DNA from: Thinopyrum elongatum
Lineage: Eukaryota; Streptophyta; Magnoliopsida; Poales; Poaceae
Direction: 5' to 3'
Length of the DNA: 64,000 bases
NCBI GenBank assembly: GCA_011799875.1
Contig: CM022303.1
Span: forward strand, 298,728,362-298,792,361
The translations under genes were made by a program, and so were the position numbers. Numbering within the stretch: position 1 is the first letter of the stretch; each line of letters begins with the position of its first letter. The notes under the pieces are model-generated. The model saw nothing but the letters and a program-made list of their open reading frames with translations. It made no database searches and had not been told where the DNA came from. Of the stretch, positions 24,436-36,298 are shown piece after piece.

Positions 24436-25676
24436 TGATATATCTTCAACATATCTATAATTTCTTTTTATTATTTCATGTTATTATATTATCAATCTTG
24501 TATAATTTATATGCTTTAATATGCAATTTTATATCATTTCTAACCTATTAACCCAGTTGTTGTTTTTTGCCTGTTTTTTGTTTTCCAGAAAATCAGTACC
24601 AAACGGAGTCCAAACGCTACGAAACTTTTTGACGATTTTTTTCTAGACAAAATATACCCTAGAAGCTTCGGGAGGAGACCATATGGCAAACGAGTAGACA
24701 GCAAGGCAACAGGGCGTGCCCTAATGTCTTGTGGGCCCCACGTGGCTCCGTCTGGCCTAATTCCACTTCTATAAATCCTCAAATATTGGGAAACCAATAG
24801 AGAGCCACCCGAAACAATTTTTTCGCCGCCGCAAGCTTCTGTTCTTCAGCGATGCCATCTGGAGGCCTTTTCCGGTACTCTGTCGAAGGGGGAATCAATC
24901 ACGGAGGGCTTCTACATCAACCTTGCTGCCCTATCGATGATGTGTAAGTAGTTCACCACAGACCTACGGGTATATAGCTAGTAGCTAGATGGCTTCTTCT
25001 CTCTCTTTGATCTTCAATACAATGTTCTCCTCAATCTTCTTGGAGTTATATCTGATGTAATCTTCTTTTGCGGTGTGTTTGTTGGGATCCGATGAATTGT
25101 GAGTTTATGATCAGATTATTCATGAATATTATTTGAGTCTTCTCTGAACTCTTTTATGCATGCTGGATAGCGGTCGATTGGTGGAGTAATAGTAGTAGAT
25201 GCAGGCAGGAGTCGGTCTACTTGTCACGAACGTGATGCCTATATGTGTGATCATTGTCATGAATAACGGCATAACTATGTGCTTTTCTATCAATTGCCCA
25301 ACAGTAATTTGTCTACCCACTGTATGCTATTGTTTCGAGTGAGAAGCCTATAGTGATAATTATGGCCCCCGGGTCTACTTTAACCATATTACAAAAAACA
25401 AATTACCTTACTACAATTTATTTACTTTTATTTTTATCTATATACCACTATCAGAATTAATCCTTGCAAGTAACGAGTTCAAGGGGATTGACAACCCTCT
25501 TGCCCGCGTTGGGTGTAAGTATTTTTTTTTGTGTGTGTAGGTGCTGACGACGAGAGATTGTGTGGTTCTTCTATTGGTTCGATAACCTTGATTCTCACTG
25601 AGGGAAATACTTATCTCTATTGTACTGCTTCACCCTTCCTCTTCGGGGGAAATCCCAATGCAGCTCACAAGTAGCA
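24436..25676 (+). mobile_element. Element D, 5' LTR (internally deleted)
   Basis: Starts TGATATATCTTCAACATATC and ends GTAGCA just before a primer-binding site. Compared with the other LTRs of this family here, it lacks about 270 bp at an ATGCATG repeat (near 25155). Confidence 0.85.
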
Positions 25677-25686
25677 GAACGAATTT

Positions 25687-25704
25687 CTAGCACTGTTGCC
25701 GGGG
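25687..25704 (+). promoter_or_regulatory. Element D primer-binding site
   Basis: TAGCACTGTTGCCGGGGA, an altered form of the Athila-type site TGGCGCCGTTGCCGGGGA, lying about 10 bp after the LTR end. It marks the start of reverse transcription. Confidence 0.75.
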
Positions 25705-25894
25705 AGATGTCATCAAATTCTCACCAGGTTCCTACATACAAACTATCATCTACTTGTTATACTTTTTATTTGCCTTGCCTCTCTTTTTCATCTCCCTCCA
25801 CTTCTCTAAAAATCAAAAAACACAAAAAAAATCATTTGCTTGTTTCGTCGCTATGTCGCAATAAAAATTCTATGATAGTTCTTATCATAAAAGG

Positions 25895-27187
25895 TTGGCT
25901 GAGATTGAAAATACTACTAAGAATTTCATGTTTACACAGTATGAGCAAAATAAATTCATTGTTGAGGAACTTAAAGAACACTCTACTTTATTGGATGCCA
26001 TTAGTAAACAACTTGATGAAGTTAATCAAGAAGTCGCCAACCTTCAGTCTCAACCTGCTCGTACTAAAAACCTGATAGGAAAGATATCCGATAAACAAAC
26101 TACGCTGGTAAATAAGATGGCTGCTAAACCAGAGTCACATCCTCTTATTAGTGATGATGAAGATATTAAAATGATTGGTGTGTCAAGGTTGTCAGAATCG
26201 CGATTTTGAATCGGATCGGAGCTTTGATGGTAGGATCGCAAATCATTGAATCTTGACTATCAGTATCGTAGAAATGTAAATTCTATGAACTATAATTGTA
26301 GAATCAGAGGGGTCAGTTTGGATCGTAAAGTCGTAGAATCGTATAACATAATCGTGATTCTGACAACCTCTGACACCCATTGAAACTTTGTTTAGTAATA
26401 TAAAACTTGATGAAAAAGGGACTGGAGATGAGTCAACTTTAGTTAGAAGGTGTCCCAATTGTTCGGAGGGTGATGATCTTAATGATAAAAATGATAAAAG
26501 TGGGTTTGAAGAGGTCAAAACTTTAAATAGTGATGCGCCCACTACTTTGGATTACAAGGACTTTGATTATGATAGTTGCTCTTTGATTGAATGTATTTCA
26601 TTGTTGCAATCCATGATAAAATCACCTAATGCTTACGAACAAAATAAAGTTTTTACTAAACACATTATAGAAGCTAAGCTCATGAAGAAAAACTAGAATT
26701 GGATGTTTCAGTACCTAGAAAGTTGCATGATGAATGGGAACCTACTATTAAAGTAAAGATTAAAGATTATGAATGTAATGCTTTGTGTGACCTTGGTGCT
26801 AGTGTCTCTACTATACCAAAAACTTTATGTGACGTGCTAGGTCTCACTGATATGAATGAATGTTCCCTTATTTTGCACTTAGCGGATTCAACTATTAAGA
26901 AACCATTGGGTAGAATAAATTATGTTCTCATACTTGTTAATAGAAATTATGTGCCTGTGGATTTCACTGCGCTCGATATTGAATGCAACCCATCTTGTCC
27001 TATAATAATTGGTAGGCCTTTCCTACAAACCATAGGTGCTATTATTGATATGAAAGAAGGAAATATAAGATTCCAATTTCCATTAAATAAAGGGATGGAA
27101 CACTTCCCTAGGAAGAGAATCAAACCACCATATGAATCTATTATGAGGGTCACCTATGGAATTAACATGAAGGATGACAATACTTGA
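25895..27187 (+). pseudogene. Element D gag/aspartic protease remnant
   Basis: The 5' part is a Gag-like helical stretch (from FMFTQYEQNKFIVEELKEHS). It is interrupted by a MITE at 26187-26368, resumes at 26388-26696, then a frameshift leads into 26699-27187. The last part is a retroviral-type aspartic protease with the active-site motif CDLGASVSTI and the downstream GRPFL. The N-terminal half of Gag is missing, and there is no RT, RNase H or integrase after it. The element is therefore non-autonomous and broken. Confidence 0.85.
26187..26368. mobile_element. MITE inserted in the element D gag frame
   Basis: Inverted ends GGTTGTCAGAATCGCGATT and AATCGTGATTCTGACAACC (one mismatch). The flanks GGTGTGTCAA and TCTGACACC suggest a longer imperfect terminal repeat or a short target duplication. 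Element B's protease ORF reads straight through at the equivalent place, so this is an insertion. The superfamily is uncertain. Confidence 0.75.
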
Positions 27188-28313
27188 AACTACGCATTAC
27201 GCATAGCTAGGGACGTAAAACAATAGCGCTTGTTGGGAGGCAACCCAATAGTTATCTTAATTTTTTTGCTTTTACTTTCTGTTTTGTATGCTCACACAAT
27301 TATTGCTACTGTAATGATTGTGTTTTTTATGTTTTAATTAGTGTTTGTGCCAAGTAAAGCCTTTGGGATGATTTGGACAATAGTTGACTTGATTTTGTGA
27401 AAAAACAGAAACTTTTGTGGCCAGTGCGGGAATTACTTTGATTCACTGGATTGTGATAAAATTCTGAAATTTTCACACATGATTAATATACAAATTGCCC
27501 ATGTTGTCCTAAGTTTTCAGAATTTTTGGAGTTACATAAATATAGTTTTTGTTCAGATCATTACAGACTGTTCTCTTTTAGATAGATTATGTTTTTATTG
27601 CATAGTTTGCTTGTTTTAATGATGCTATGGATTATATCGGGGGGTATAAGTCATGGAGAAGTTAGAATATAGTAGTTATTATTCAACAATGAATTATGAA
27701 TAAGTTTATAACAGTACCTAAAGTTTATGATTTGTCTATTATACTAACGGATCTCATGAGGTTTCTGTTGAGTTTTGTGTGCTGAAGTTTTCATGTTTTG
27801 GATGAGATCACGATGGATGAAGGAATAAGGAGCGGCAAGACCCTATGCTTGGGGATGACCAAGGCACCCCAAGGTAATATTCAAGGAAGACCCAAGCATC
27901 TAAGCTTGGGGATGCCCCAGATGCCATCCCTTCTTTCGTCTCCAATCTATCGGTATGTTACTTGGAGCTACATTTTTATCCATCACATGATATGAGTTTT
28001 ACTTGGAGCGTCTTGTATTATAGTTTTTCTTTGTTTGCTTTTTAGTTTGCCACAATCATTGTTTGCTGAACACACCTTTTGAGAGGGACACACATTTGTC
28101 GTGATTTGTTAGAATACTCTATGTGCTTCACTTATATCTTTTGAGCTAGGCAGTTGCTCTTGTGCTTCACTTATACCTATTAGAGCACGACGGTGGTTCT
28201 ATTTTACAGAAATGATTGCACTCTCATGCTTCACTTAAATCTTTTTGAGAGTCTAATAAATAGTAATGGCAGTATGCATGTGTTATAAGACTAGTCCAAA
28301 AAGGATAAGTATT
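27188..28313 (+). other. Element D untranslated internal 3' region
   Basis: Begins shortly before GCGCTTGTTGGGAGGCAACC, a block shared with elements B and C. It contains AAGCTTGGGGATG-type phrases and no ORF. It is about 1.8 kb shorter than the matching part of element C and lacks a clear polypurine tract, so a deletion lies before the next LTR. Confidence 0.6.
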
Positions 28314-29394
28314 TGATACGACTCCAACATATCTATATTTTTTATTGTCTCATGCTATTTTATTATCAATCTTGGATAATTTATATGCATTTTTATGCTA
28401 TTTTATATCATTTTTGGGAACGAATCTATTAACCAGTGCCTAGTGCTAGTTGCAGTTTTCTGCTTGTTTTTTGTTTTCCAGAAGATCAGTACCAAGCGGA
28501 GTCCAAACGCTACGAGACTATTTGACAATTTTTTTCCAGACAAAAGAGACCCTAGAAGCTTTGGGAGGAGACCAGAAGACAAACGAGGAGACGACAAGAA
28601 AACAGGGCGCGCCCAGGGGGGTAGGGCGCGCCCTTTTACCTTGTGGGCCCACGTGGCTCCGTCTGACCTATTTTCATTTCTATAAATTCTCAAATATTGG
28701 GAAACCAACAGAGAGCCACCCAAAACACTTTTTCTGCCGCCACAAGCTTCTGTTTTTCTGTGATTCCATCTGGAGGCCTTTTTCGGTACTCTGCCGGAAG
28801 GGGAATCGATCACAGAGGGCTTCTACATCATCCTTGCTGCCCTTCCGATGATGCGTGAGTAGTTCACCACAGAACTACGGGTCCATAGCTAGTATCTAGA
28901 TGTCTTCTTCTCTCTCTTTGATCTTCACAATACAGTGTTCTCCTCGATCTTCTTGGAGTTCTATCCTATGTAATCTTCTTTTGTGGTGTGTCTGTTGGGA
29001 TCCGATGAATTGTGGGTTTATGATCAGATTATTTATTGAAATTAATTGAGTCTTTTCTGAACTTTATTATGCATGATTATGATAGCTTTGTGTTTCTCTC
29101 CGATCTATCCGTTTGGCTTGGCCAACTAGATTGATTTTATCTTCAGTGAGAGAGGTGCTTTGTAATGGGTTCAATCTTGTGGTGTCCTCACCTCGTGACA
29201 GAAGGGGTAGCGAGGCACGTATTTGTATTATTGCCATTAAGGGTAAAACGACGGGGTTTATTCATATTGCTTGAGTTTACTTTGTCTACATCATGTCATC
29301 TTGCTTAAAGCGTTACTCCATTTGTCACGAACTTAATACCATAGATGCATGCTGGATAGCAGTCAATTGGTGGAGTAATAGTAGTAGATGTAGG
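28314..29394 (+). mobile_element. LTR (probable element D 3' LTR), interrupted
   Basis: Starts TGATACGACTCCAACATATC and aligns with the other LTRs of the family. It stops at 29394, where the next LTR (element C) begins inside it after GTAGATGTAGG. The remainder of this LTR is not found in the window. Confidence 0.75.
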
Positions 29395-29653
29395 TGATAC
29401 GTCTCCAACATATCTATAATTTTTTATTGTTCCATGCTATTATATTATCCATCTTGGATGTTTTATATGCATTATTATGCTATTTTATATCATTTTTTGG
29501 GACTAACCTATTAGCCTAGTGCCCAGTGCCAGTTGTTGTTTTTTCCTTGTTTTTGTCTTTTACAAAAAATCAATACCAAACGGAACAAAACTTTTTGACA
29601 ATTTTTCTTGGACAAAAAGACACCCACGAAGCTTCGGGAGGAGGCCAGAGGAG
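29395..29653 (+). mobile_element. Element C 5' LTR, first part
   Basis: Starts TGATACGTCTCCAACATATC. It is cut at AGGAG (29649-29653) by the inverted element B and resumes at 37853. The two parts together make about 1.56 kb, the same length as the LTRs of B. Confidence 0.9.
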
Positions 29654-31221
29654 TGCTACTTCTTTAGCTTGCGTTGATTTTTCCCTTGAAGAGGAAAGGG
29701 TGATGCAAGAAAGTAGAGAGAAGTATTTCCCTCAGTTAAGAACCAATGTATCAATCTAGTAGGAGCCACAAGCAACTCTCCAATATATGCACCTACACAA
29801 ACTAACAAACACTTGCACACAACGCAAAAAAGGGGTTGTCAATCCCTTCACGATCACGAACAAGAGTGAGATCTAATAGAGATAGGTATAAAAGATAAAT
29901 AAAAAGGCAAACTAAAGTAAATATAAATAAATTGCAGCATGGTATTTTTTGGGTTTTTGGTTTTATAGATCTGAAAATATATGATGGAAAATAGACCCGG
30001 GGGCCATAGGTTTCACTAGAGGCTTCTCTCTCGAAGAAAGCATACGGTGGGTAAACAAATTACTGTTGAGCAATTGGTAGAAAAGCGCATAATTATGAAG
30101 ACATCTAAGGCAATGATCATGAATATAGGCATCATGTCCGTGACAAGTAGACCGACTCCTGCCTGCATCTACTACTATTACTCCACACATCGACCGCTAT
30201 CCAGCATGCATCTAGTGTATTAAGGTAACAAGAACGGAGTAACACCTTAAGAAAGATGACATGATGTAGAGGGATAAACTCAAGCAATATGATATAAACC
30301 CCATCTTTTTATCCTTAATGGCAACAATACAATACGTGCCTCGCTACCCCTACTGTCACTGGGAGAGGACACCGCAAGATTGAACCCATCACAAAGCACC
30401 TCTCCCATTGCAAAAAAAACCAATCTAGTAGGCCAAACCAAATCGATAGATCGGAGAGAAATACAAAGCTATCTCAATCATGCATAAAAGAGTTCAGAGA
30501 AGACTCAAATAATATACATAGATAATCTGATCATAAATCCATAATTCATCGAATCTCAACAAACGCACCGTAAAAGAAGATTACATCGAATAGATCTCCA
30601 AGAACATCAAGGAGAACATTGTATTGAAGATCAAAGAGAGAGAAGAAGCCATCTAGCTACTAGCTATGGACTCGTAGGTCCGTGGTAAACTACTCACACA
30701 TCATCAAAAGAGCAGCAAGGTTGGTGTAGAGGCCCTCCGTGATCGAATCCCCCTCCGGCGAAGTGCCGGAAAAGGCCCCAAGATGGGATCTCATGAGAAT
30801 AGAAGCTTGCGGCGGCGGAAAAGTATTTTTGGTGTGCCCTTTGGCATATGGGGAATATTTGAGGATTTATAGTGCAGAGATTAGGGTTGGAAGGTCTCCG
30901 AGGGGCCCACAAGCCATGGGGGCGTGCCCCTACAGCTTGTGGCCTCCTCGTAGGGCTTCTGGCCTCCTCTCCAAGTCTCGTGGGTTTCTTCTGGTCCAAG
31001 AAAAATAACCGTAAAGTTTTATTCCGTTCGGACTCCGTTTGGTATCCCTTTTCTGTAAAAGTCAAAAACAAGGAAAAAACAGAAACTGGCACTGGGCACT
31101 AGGTTAATAGGTTGGTCCCAAAAATAATATAAAATAGCATATTAATGCATATAAACATCCAAAACAGATACTATAATAGCATGGAACAATAAAAAATTAT
31201 AGATACATTGGAGACGTATCA
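29654..31221 (-). repeat. Element B 3' LTR
   Basis: Reverse complement of a TGATACG...AGCA LTR, about 1.57 kb. Its inner edge touches the polypurine tract at 31222. Confidence 0.9.
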
Positions 31222-31239
31222 AGCATCCCCAAGCTTAAT
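31222..31239 (-). promoter_or_regulatory. Element B polypurine tract
   Basis: On the minus strand TTAAGCTTGGGGATGCT lies directly against the 3' LTR. Element C has the same sequence at 43111-43128. Confidence 0.8.
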
Positions 31240-34086
31240 CCATGCTCGTCCTCGAGTAGGTAAATGATAAAAACAGAACTTTTGATGTGGAATGCTACCT
31301 AACATATTTATTAATGTAATTTTCTTTATTGTGGCATGAATGTTCAGATCCACAAAAGCTTAATATTGACATAAAAACAATAATACTTCAAGCATACTAA
31401 TAAAGCAATCATGTCTTCTCAAAATAACAAGGCCAAAGAAAGTTATCCCTACAAAATCATATAGTCTGGCTATGCTCTATCTTCATCACACAAAATATTT
31501 CATCATGCACAACCCCGATGACAAGCCAAGCAATTGTTTCATACTTTTAATGTTCTCAAGCTTTTTCAACTTTCACGCAATACATGAGCGTGAGCCATGG
31601 ATATAGCACTATAGGTGGAATAGAGTATGGTGGAGGTTGTGAGGAGAAGACAAAAATGAGAAAGTCTCACATCAACTAGGCAAATTAATGGGCTATGGAG
31701 ATGCCCATCAATCGATATCGACGCAAGTGAGTAGGGATTGCCATGCAACGGATGCACTAGAGCTATAAGTGTATGAAAGCTCAAAAAGAAACTAAGTGGG
31801 TGTGCATCCAACTTGCTTGCTCACAAAGACCTAGGGCAATTTGAGGAAGCCCATCATTGGAATACACAAGCCAAGTTCTATAATGAAAAATTCCCACTAG
31901 TATATGAAAGTGATAAAATAGGAGACTCTCTATCATGAAGAACATGGTGCTACTTTGAAGCACAAGTGTGGAAAAAGGATAGTAACATTATCTCTTCTCT
32001 CTTTTTCTCTCATTTTTTGTTTGGGCTCTTTGGCCTCTTTTGTTTATTTATTTTGGGCTCTTTGGGCTCTTTTTATTTTTTTTAAAGTCCGGAGTCTCAT
32101 CCCAACTTGTGAGGGAATCATAGCCTCCATCATCCTTTCCTCACATGGGACAATGCTCTAATAATGGTCATCACACTTTTATTTACTTACAACTCGATAC
32201 TAGAACAAAATATGACTCTATATGAATGCCTCCGGTGGTGTACTGGGATGTGCAATGATCTACATGATCATGCAAAGCAATATGACAATGATGGTATGTG
32301 TCATAATAAACGGAACAGTGGAAGTTGCATGACAATATATCTCGGAATGGCTATGGAAATGCCATAATAGGTAGGTATGGTGGTTGTTTTGAGGAAGGTT
32401 ATATGGTGGGTTTAATGCACCGGCGAAAGTTGCGCGGTACTAGAGAGGCTAGCAATGGTGGAAGGGTGAGAGTGCGTATAATCCATGGACTCAACATTAG
32501 TCATAAAGAACTCACATACTTATTGCAAAAATTTATTAGTCATCAAAGCAAAGTACTAATACGCATGCTCCTAGGGGGATAGATTGGTAGGAAAAGACCA
32601 TCGCTCGTCCCCGACTGCCACTCATAAGGAAGACAATCAAAAAATAAATCATGCTCTGACTTCATCACATAACGGTTCACCATACGTGCATGCTTCGGGA
32701 ATCGCAAACTTTAACATAAGTATTTCTACTAGTCCACAATTACTCACTAGCATGACTCTAATATCACCATCTTTATATCTCAAAACAAATGCAAGGAATC
32801 AAACTTCTCATATTATTCAATGCTCTTTATGAAAGTTTTTATTATATCCCTCTTGGATGCCCATCATATTAGGACCAAATTCATAACCTAAGAAAATTAC
32901 CATGCTGTTTTCAAGACTCTCAAAATAATATAAGTGAAGCATGAGAGTTCATCAATTTCTATAAAATAAAATCACCGCCATGCTCTAAAAAGATATAAGT
33001 GAAGCACTAGAGCAACTACCTATCTCAGAAGATATAAGTGAAGCACCTAGAGTATTCTAATAAATTCACGATTAATGTGTGTCCATCTCAAAAGGTGTGT
33101 ACAGAAAGGATGATTGTGGCAAACTAAAAAGCAAAGACTCATATCATACAAGACGCTCCAAGCAAAACACATATCATGTGGTGAATAAAAAAATAGCCTC
33201 AAGTAAATTTACCGATGGATTGAAGACAAAAGAGGGGATGCCATCCGGGGCTTCCCCAAGCTTAGATTCTTGGTTGTCCTTGAATATTACCTTGGGGTGC
33301 CTTGGGAATCCCCAAGCTTAGGCTCTTGCCACTCCTTATTCCGTTGTCCATCAAAACTTTTACCCAAAACTTGAAAACTTCACAACACAAAACTCAACAG
33401 AAAACTCGTAAGATCCGTTAGTATAATAAAATGAATCACCACTTTAGGTACTGTTGTGAACTCATTCTAAATTTATATTGGTGTAATATATACTATATTC
33501 CAACTTCTCCATGGTTCATACCCCCCGATACTACCCATAGATTCATCAAAATAAGCAAACAACACATAGAAAACAGAATCTGTAAAAAACAGAACACCTG
33601 TAGTAATCTGGAGATTTCGTATACTTATGTAACTCCAAAAATTCTAAAAAATTAGGAAAATCTAGGAAATTTGTAAATAAATTTTGTTTAAAAAATTCAG
33701 ATCAAAATCACGCATATGTGAATTTCTAAAATTCTTGCAATGAGCGCAAAAGTTTCTGTTTTTTAGCAAGATCAAATCAACTATCACCATAGACCATCCC
33801 AAAGGTCTTACTTGGCTCAAACACTTATTAAAACACTAGAACACAATTACTACAGAGGTAATAATGTGTATTTATTGAAAAACATAAGCAAAAACAAAAA
33901 ACACGAAATAAAAATTGGGTTGCCTCCCAACAAGCGCTATTGTTTAACGCCCCTAGCTAGGCATAATGCATAGATCTAGGTATTGTCATCTTTGGTATGC
34001 AATCCATAAGTGACCCTCATAATAGATTCATAGGGAAACTTAATTCTTTTTCTTGGAAAGTGTTTCATGCCCTTCCTTAACGGAAA
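31240..34086 (-). other. Element B untranslated internal region
   Basis: About 2.8 kb between protease and polypurine tract without a long ORF. It shares blocks with element C: the GCGCTTGTTGGGAGGCAACC block near 33915, and (AAGCTT)GGGGATGCC phrases near 33240-33320. It probably holds packaging or structural RNA, or is relic DNA; no polymerase motif is seen. Confidence 0.7.
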
Positions 34087-35055
34087 TTAAAATCTAATGT
34101 TTCCTTCTTTCATATCAATAATTGCACCAATCGTTCTAAGGAAAGGTCTACCAAGAATAATAGGGCATGTAGGATTGCAATCTATATCAAGCACAATAAA
34201 ATCTATGGGCACATAATTCCTATTGGAAACAATAAGAACATCATTGATCCTTCCCATAGGTTTCTTAATAGTGGAATCCGCTAGATGCAAATTCAAAGAA
34301 CAATCATCAAATTTATGGAAACATAGCCCATCACAAAGAGTTTTCAGAATAGTGGAAATGCTAGCACCCAAATCACACAAAGCATTACACTCATAATATT
34401 TAATTTTAATTTTAATAGTAGGTTCCCACTCATCATAAAGCTTTCTAGGGATAGAAACTTCCAACTCAAGTTTTTCTTCAAACGATTTCATCATAGCATC
34501 AACGATATGTTTAGTAAAAGCCTTATTTTGATTATAAGCATGAGGTGAATTAAGCATGGATTGCAACAAGGAAATACAATCAATCAAAGAACAATTATCA
34601 TAATTAAATTCCGTGAAATCCAAAAGAGTGGATTCATCGCTACTTAAAGTTTTGACCTCTCCAATCCCACTTTTATCAATTTTTTCATTAAGATCTTCAC
34701 CCTCCAAATTATTGGGACGCCTTCTAGCTAAAGTTGACTCATCTCCAGTCCCATATTTATCAAGATTTATATTATAAAACAAATATTCAATAGGAGTCAA
34801 ACCAATCACTTTAAGATCTTCATCATTATTATCACAAAAACTAGAAGAACATGCTTTTTCTAGACAATCTCTCTTAGCACGCATCCTAGCGGTTCTATCT
34901 CTACTTTCATTAATAGAAATTTTAATAGCTTCTAGAGACTCATTAATATCAATATTGGGTGGCATAGATTTAATCTTAAAAGAATCAAACTCATGAGAAA
35001 TTCTATCAACATTCCTAGCCAAATCATCAATCTTAAGCAATTTTTCTTCTACCAT
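34087..35055 (-). CDS. Element B aspartic protease (C-terminal Gag-protease), 322 aa
   Basis: Open frame reading leftwards. The N-terminal 200 residues are charged spacer (VEEKLLKIDDLARNVDRISH and similar). The protease domain carries CDLGASISTI (active-site Asp-Leu-Gly-Ala-Ser) about 100 residues before the end, and GRPFLRTIGA near the C-terminus. The protease would cut Gag in the virus-like particle. The frame stops after GNIRF; element D continues there with QFPLNKG, so B has a CAA to TAA nonsense change. It overlaps the frameshifted gag at its start. Confidence 0.85.
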   Translation of the reverse strand: MVEEKLLKIDDLARNVDRISHEFDSFKIKSMPPNIDINESLEAIKISINESRDRTARMRAKRDCLEKACSSSFCDNNDEDLKVIGLTPIEYLFYNINLDKYGTGDESTLARRRPNNLEGEDLNEKIDKSGIGEVKTLSSDESTLLDFTEFNYDNCSLIDCISLLQSMLNSPHAYNQNKAFTKHIVDAMMKSFEEKLELEVSIPRKLYDEWEPTIKIKIKYYECNALCDLGASISTILKTLCDGLCFHKFDDCSLNLHLADSTIKKPMGRINDVLIVSNRNYVPIDFIVLDIDCNPTCPIILGRPFLRTIGAIIDMKEGNIRF

Positions 35056-36060
35056 AGCATTGAAATTCTTTTGAGAATTAATGGAATCTTTAATATTATT
35101 CTCAAGATCAGAGGGTATTTTATTATAATTTTCATAAGAATTGTTGTAGGAATTACCATAATTATTAGAGGAATTACTAGGAAACGCCTAGGGTTAAAAT
35201 TTCCTCTATACGCATTATTACCAAAATTGTTCCTACCAAAAAAAATCACATCCATAGATTCATTATTATTCTCAATCAAAATGGACAAAGGCATATCATT
35301 AGGATCAATAGGAGCACTCTTACTAGCAATCAATTTCATAAGTTCATCCATCTTTTCACTCAAAGTATTAATTTCTTCAATCGCATGCACTTTTTTACTA
35401 GTAGAAGATCTTTCGGTATGCCATTGAGAGTAATTTGCCATAATATTATCTAGGAGTTTAGTAGCTTCTCCTAATGTAATTTCCATAATAGTACCTCCCA
35501 CGGCGGAATCTAAAAGATTTCTAGATGCAAAATTCAATCCGACATAAAAAATTTGTATGATCATCCATAAACTTAAACCATGAGTAGGGCAATTTCTTAT
35601 CATCAATTTCATCCTTTCCCAAAGATTATGCAACATGTTCATGATCAAGTTGCTTAAAATTCATTATATCGTTCCTAAGGGAGATGATCTTAGCGGGAGT
35701 AAAATACTTGGAAGTAAAAGCATCTTTACACTTGTTCCATGAATCAATACTATTTTTAGGCAAAGATGAAAACCAAGTTTTAGCACGATCTCGTAGTGAG
35801 AATGAAAATAGCTTCAATTTAAAAATATCATTACCCACATATTTTTTCTTTTGCATATCACACAACTCAATGGAAGTATTTAGATGGGATGCAACATCTT
35901 CATTAGGACTACTAGAAAATTGATCTTTCATAACAAGATTCAATAAAGCGGCATTAATTTCATAAGATTCCGCACTAGTGGCGGGAGCAATCAGAGTACT
36001 AATAAAATCATTATTATTAGTGTTGGGAAAGTCACACAACTTGGTATTTTCTTGAGACAT
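35049..36060 (-). pseudogene. Element B Gag (frameshifted)
   Basis: 36060-35626 encodes MSQENTKLCDFPNT, then a retrotransposon Gag core (FKLKLFSFSLRDRAKTWFSS, then LPKNSIDSWNKCKDAFTSKY). It ends at a stop after HEHVA, and the frame resumes at 35648-35049 (ERMKLMIRNCPTHGLSLWMI). A second frame slip follows the Asn-rich segment near 35190. Intact family members read continuously here, so this copy cannot make full-length Gag. Confidence 0.85.
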
Positions 36061-36269
36061 CGTGACAAAGCAAGCAATCTAGCACACAAGCAAACAAAAA
36101 GCAAACAAAAAGATGAACGAAAGAAGGCGAATAAAAAGGCAAATATTTTTGTGTTTTTCTAAAAACGTTTTAGAAGTGGGGGAGAGGAAAATGAGAGGCA
36201 AATGGCAAATAATGTAAGTGCAAGAGATGAGAGTTTATGATAGGTACTTGGTAGGCTTGATGTAGAATC

Positions 36270-36287
36270 TCCCCGGCAACGACGCCA
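36270..36287 (-). promoter_or_regulatory. Element B primer-binding site
   Basis: On the minus strand TGGCGTCGTTGCCGGGGA, starting 11 bp after the LTR. It is the same site as in C, D and E, with one change. Confidence 0.85.
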
Positions 36288-36298
36288 GAAATTCTTCC

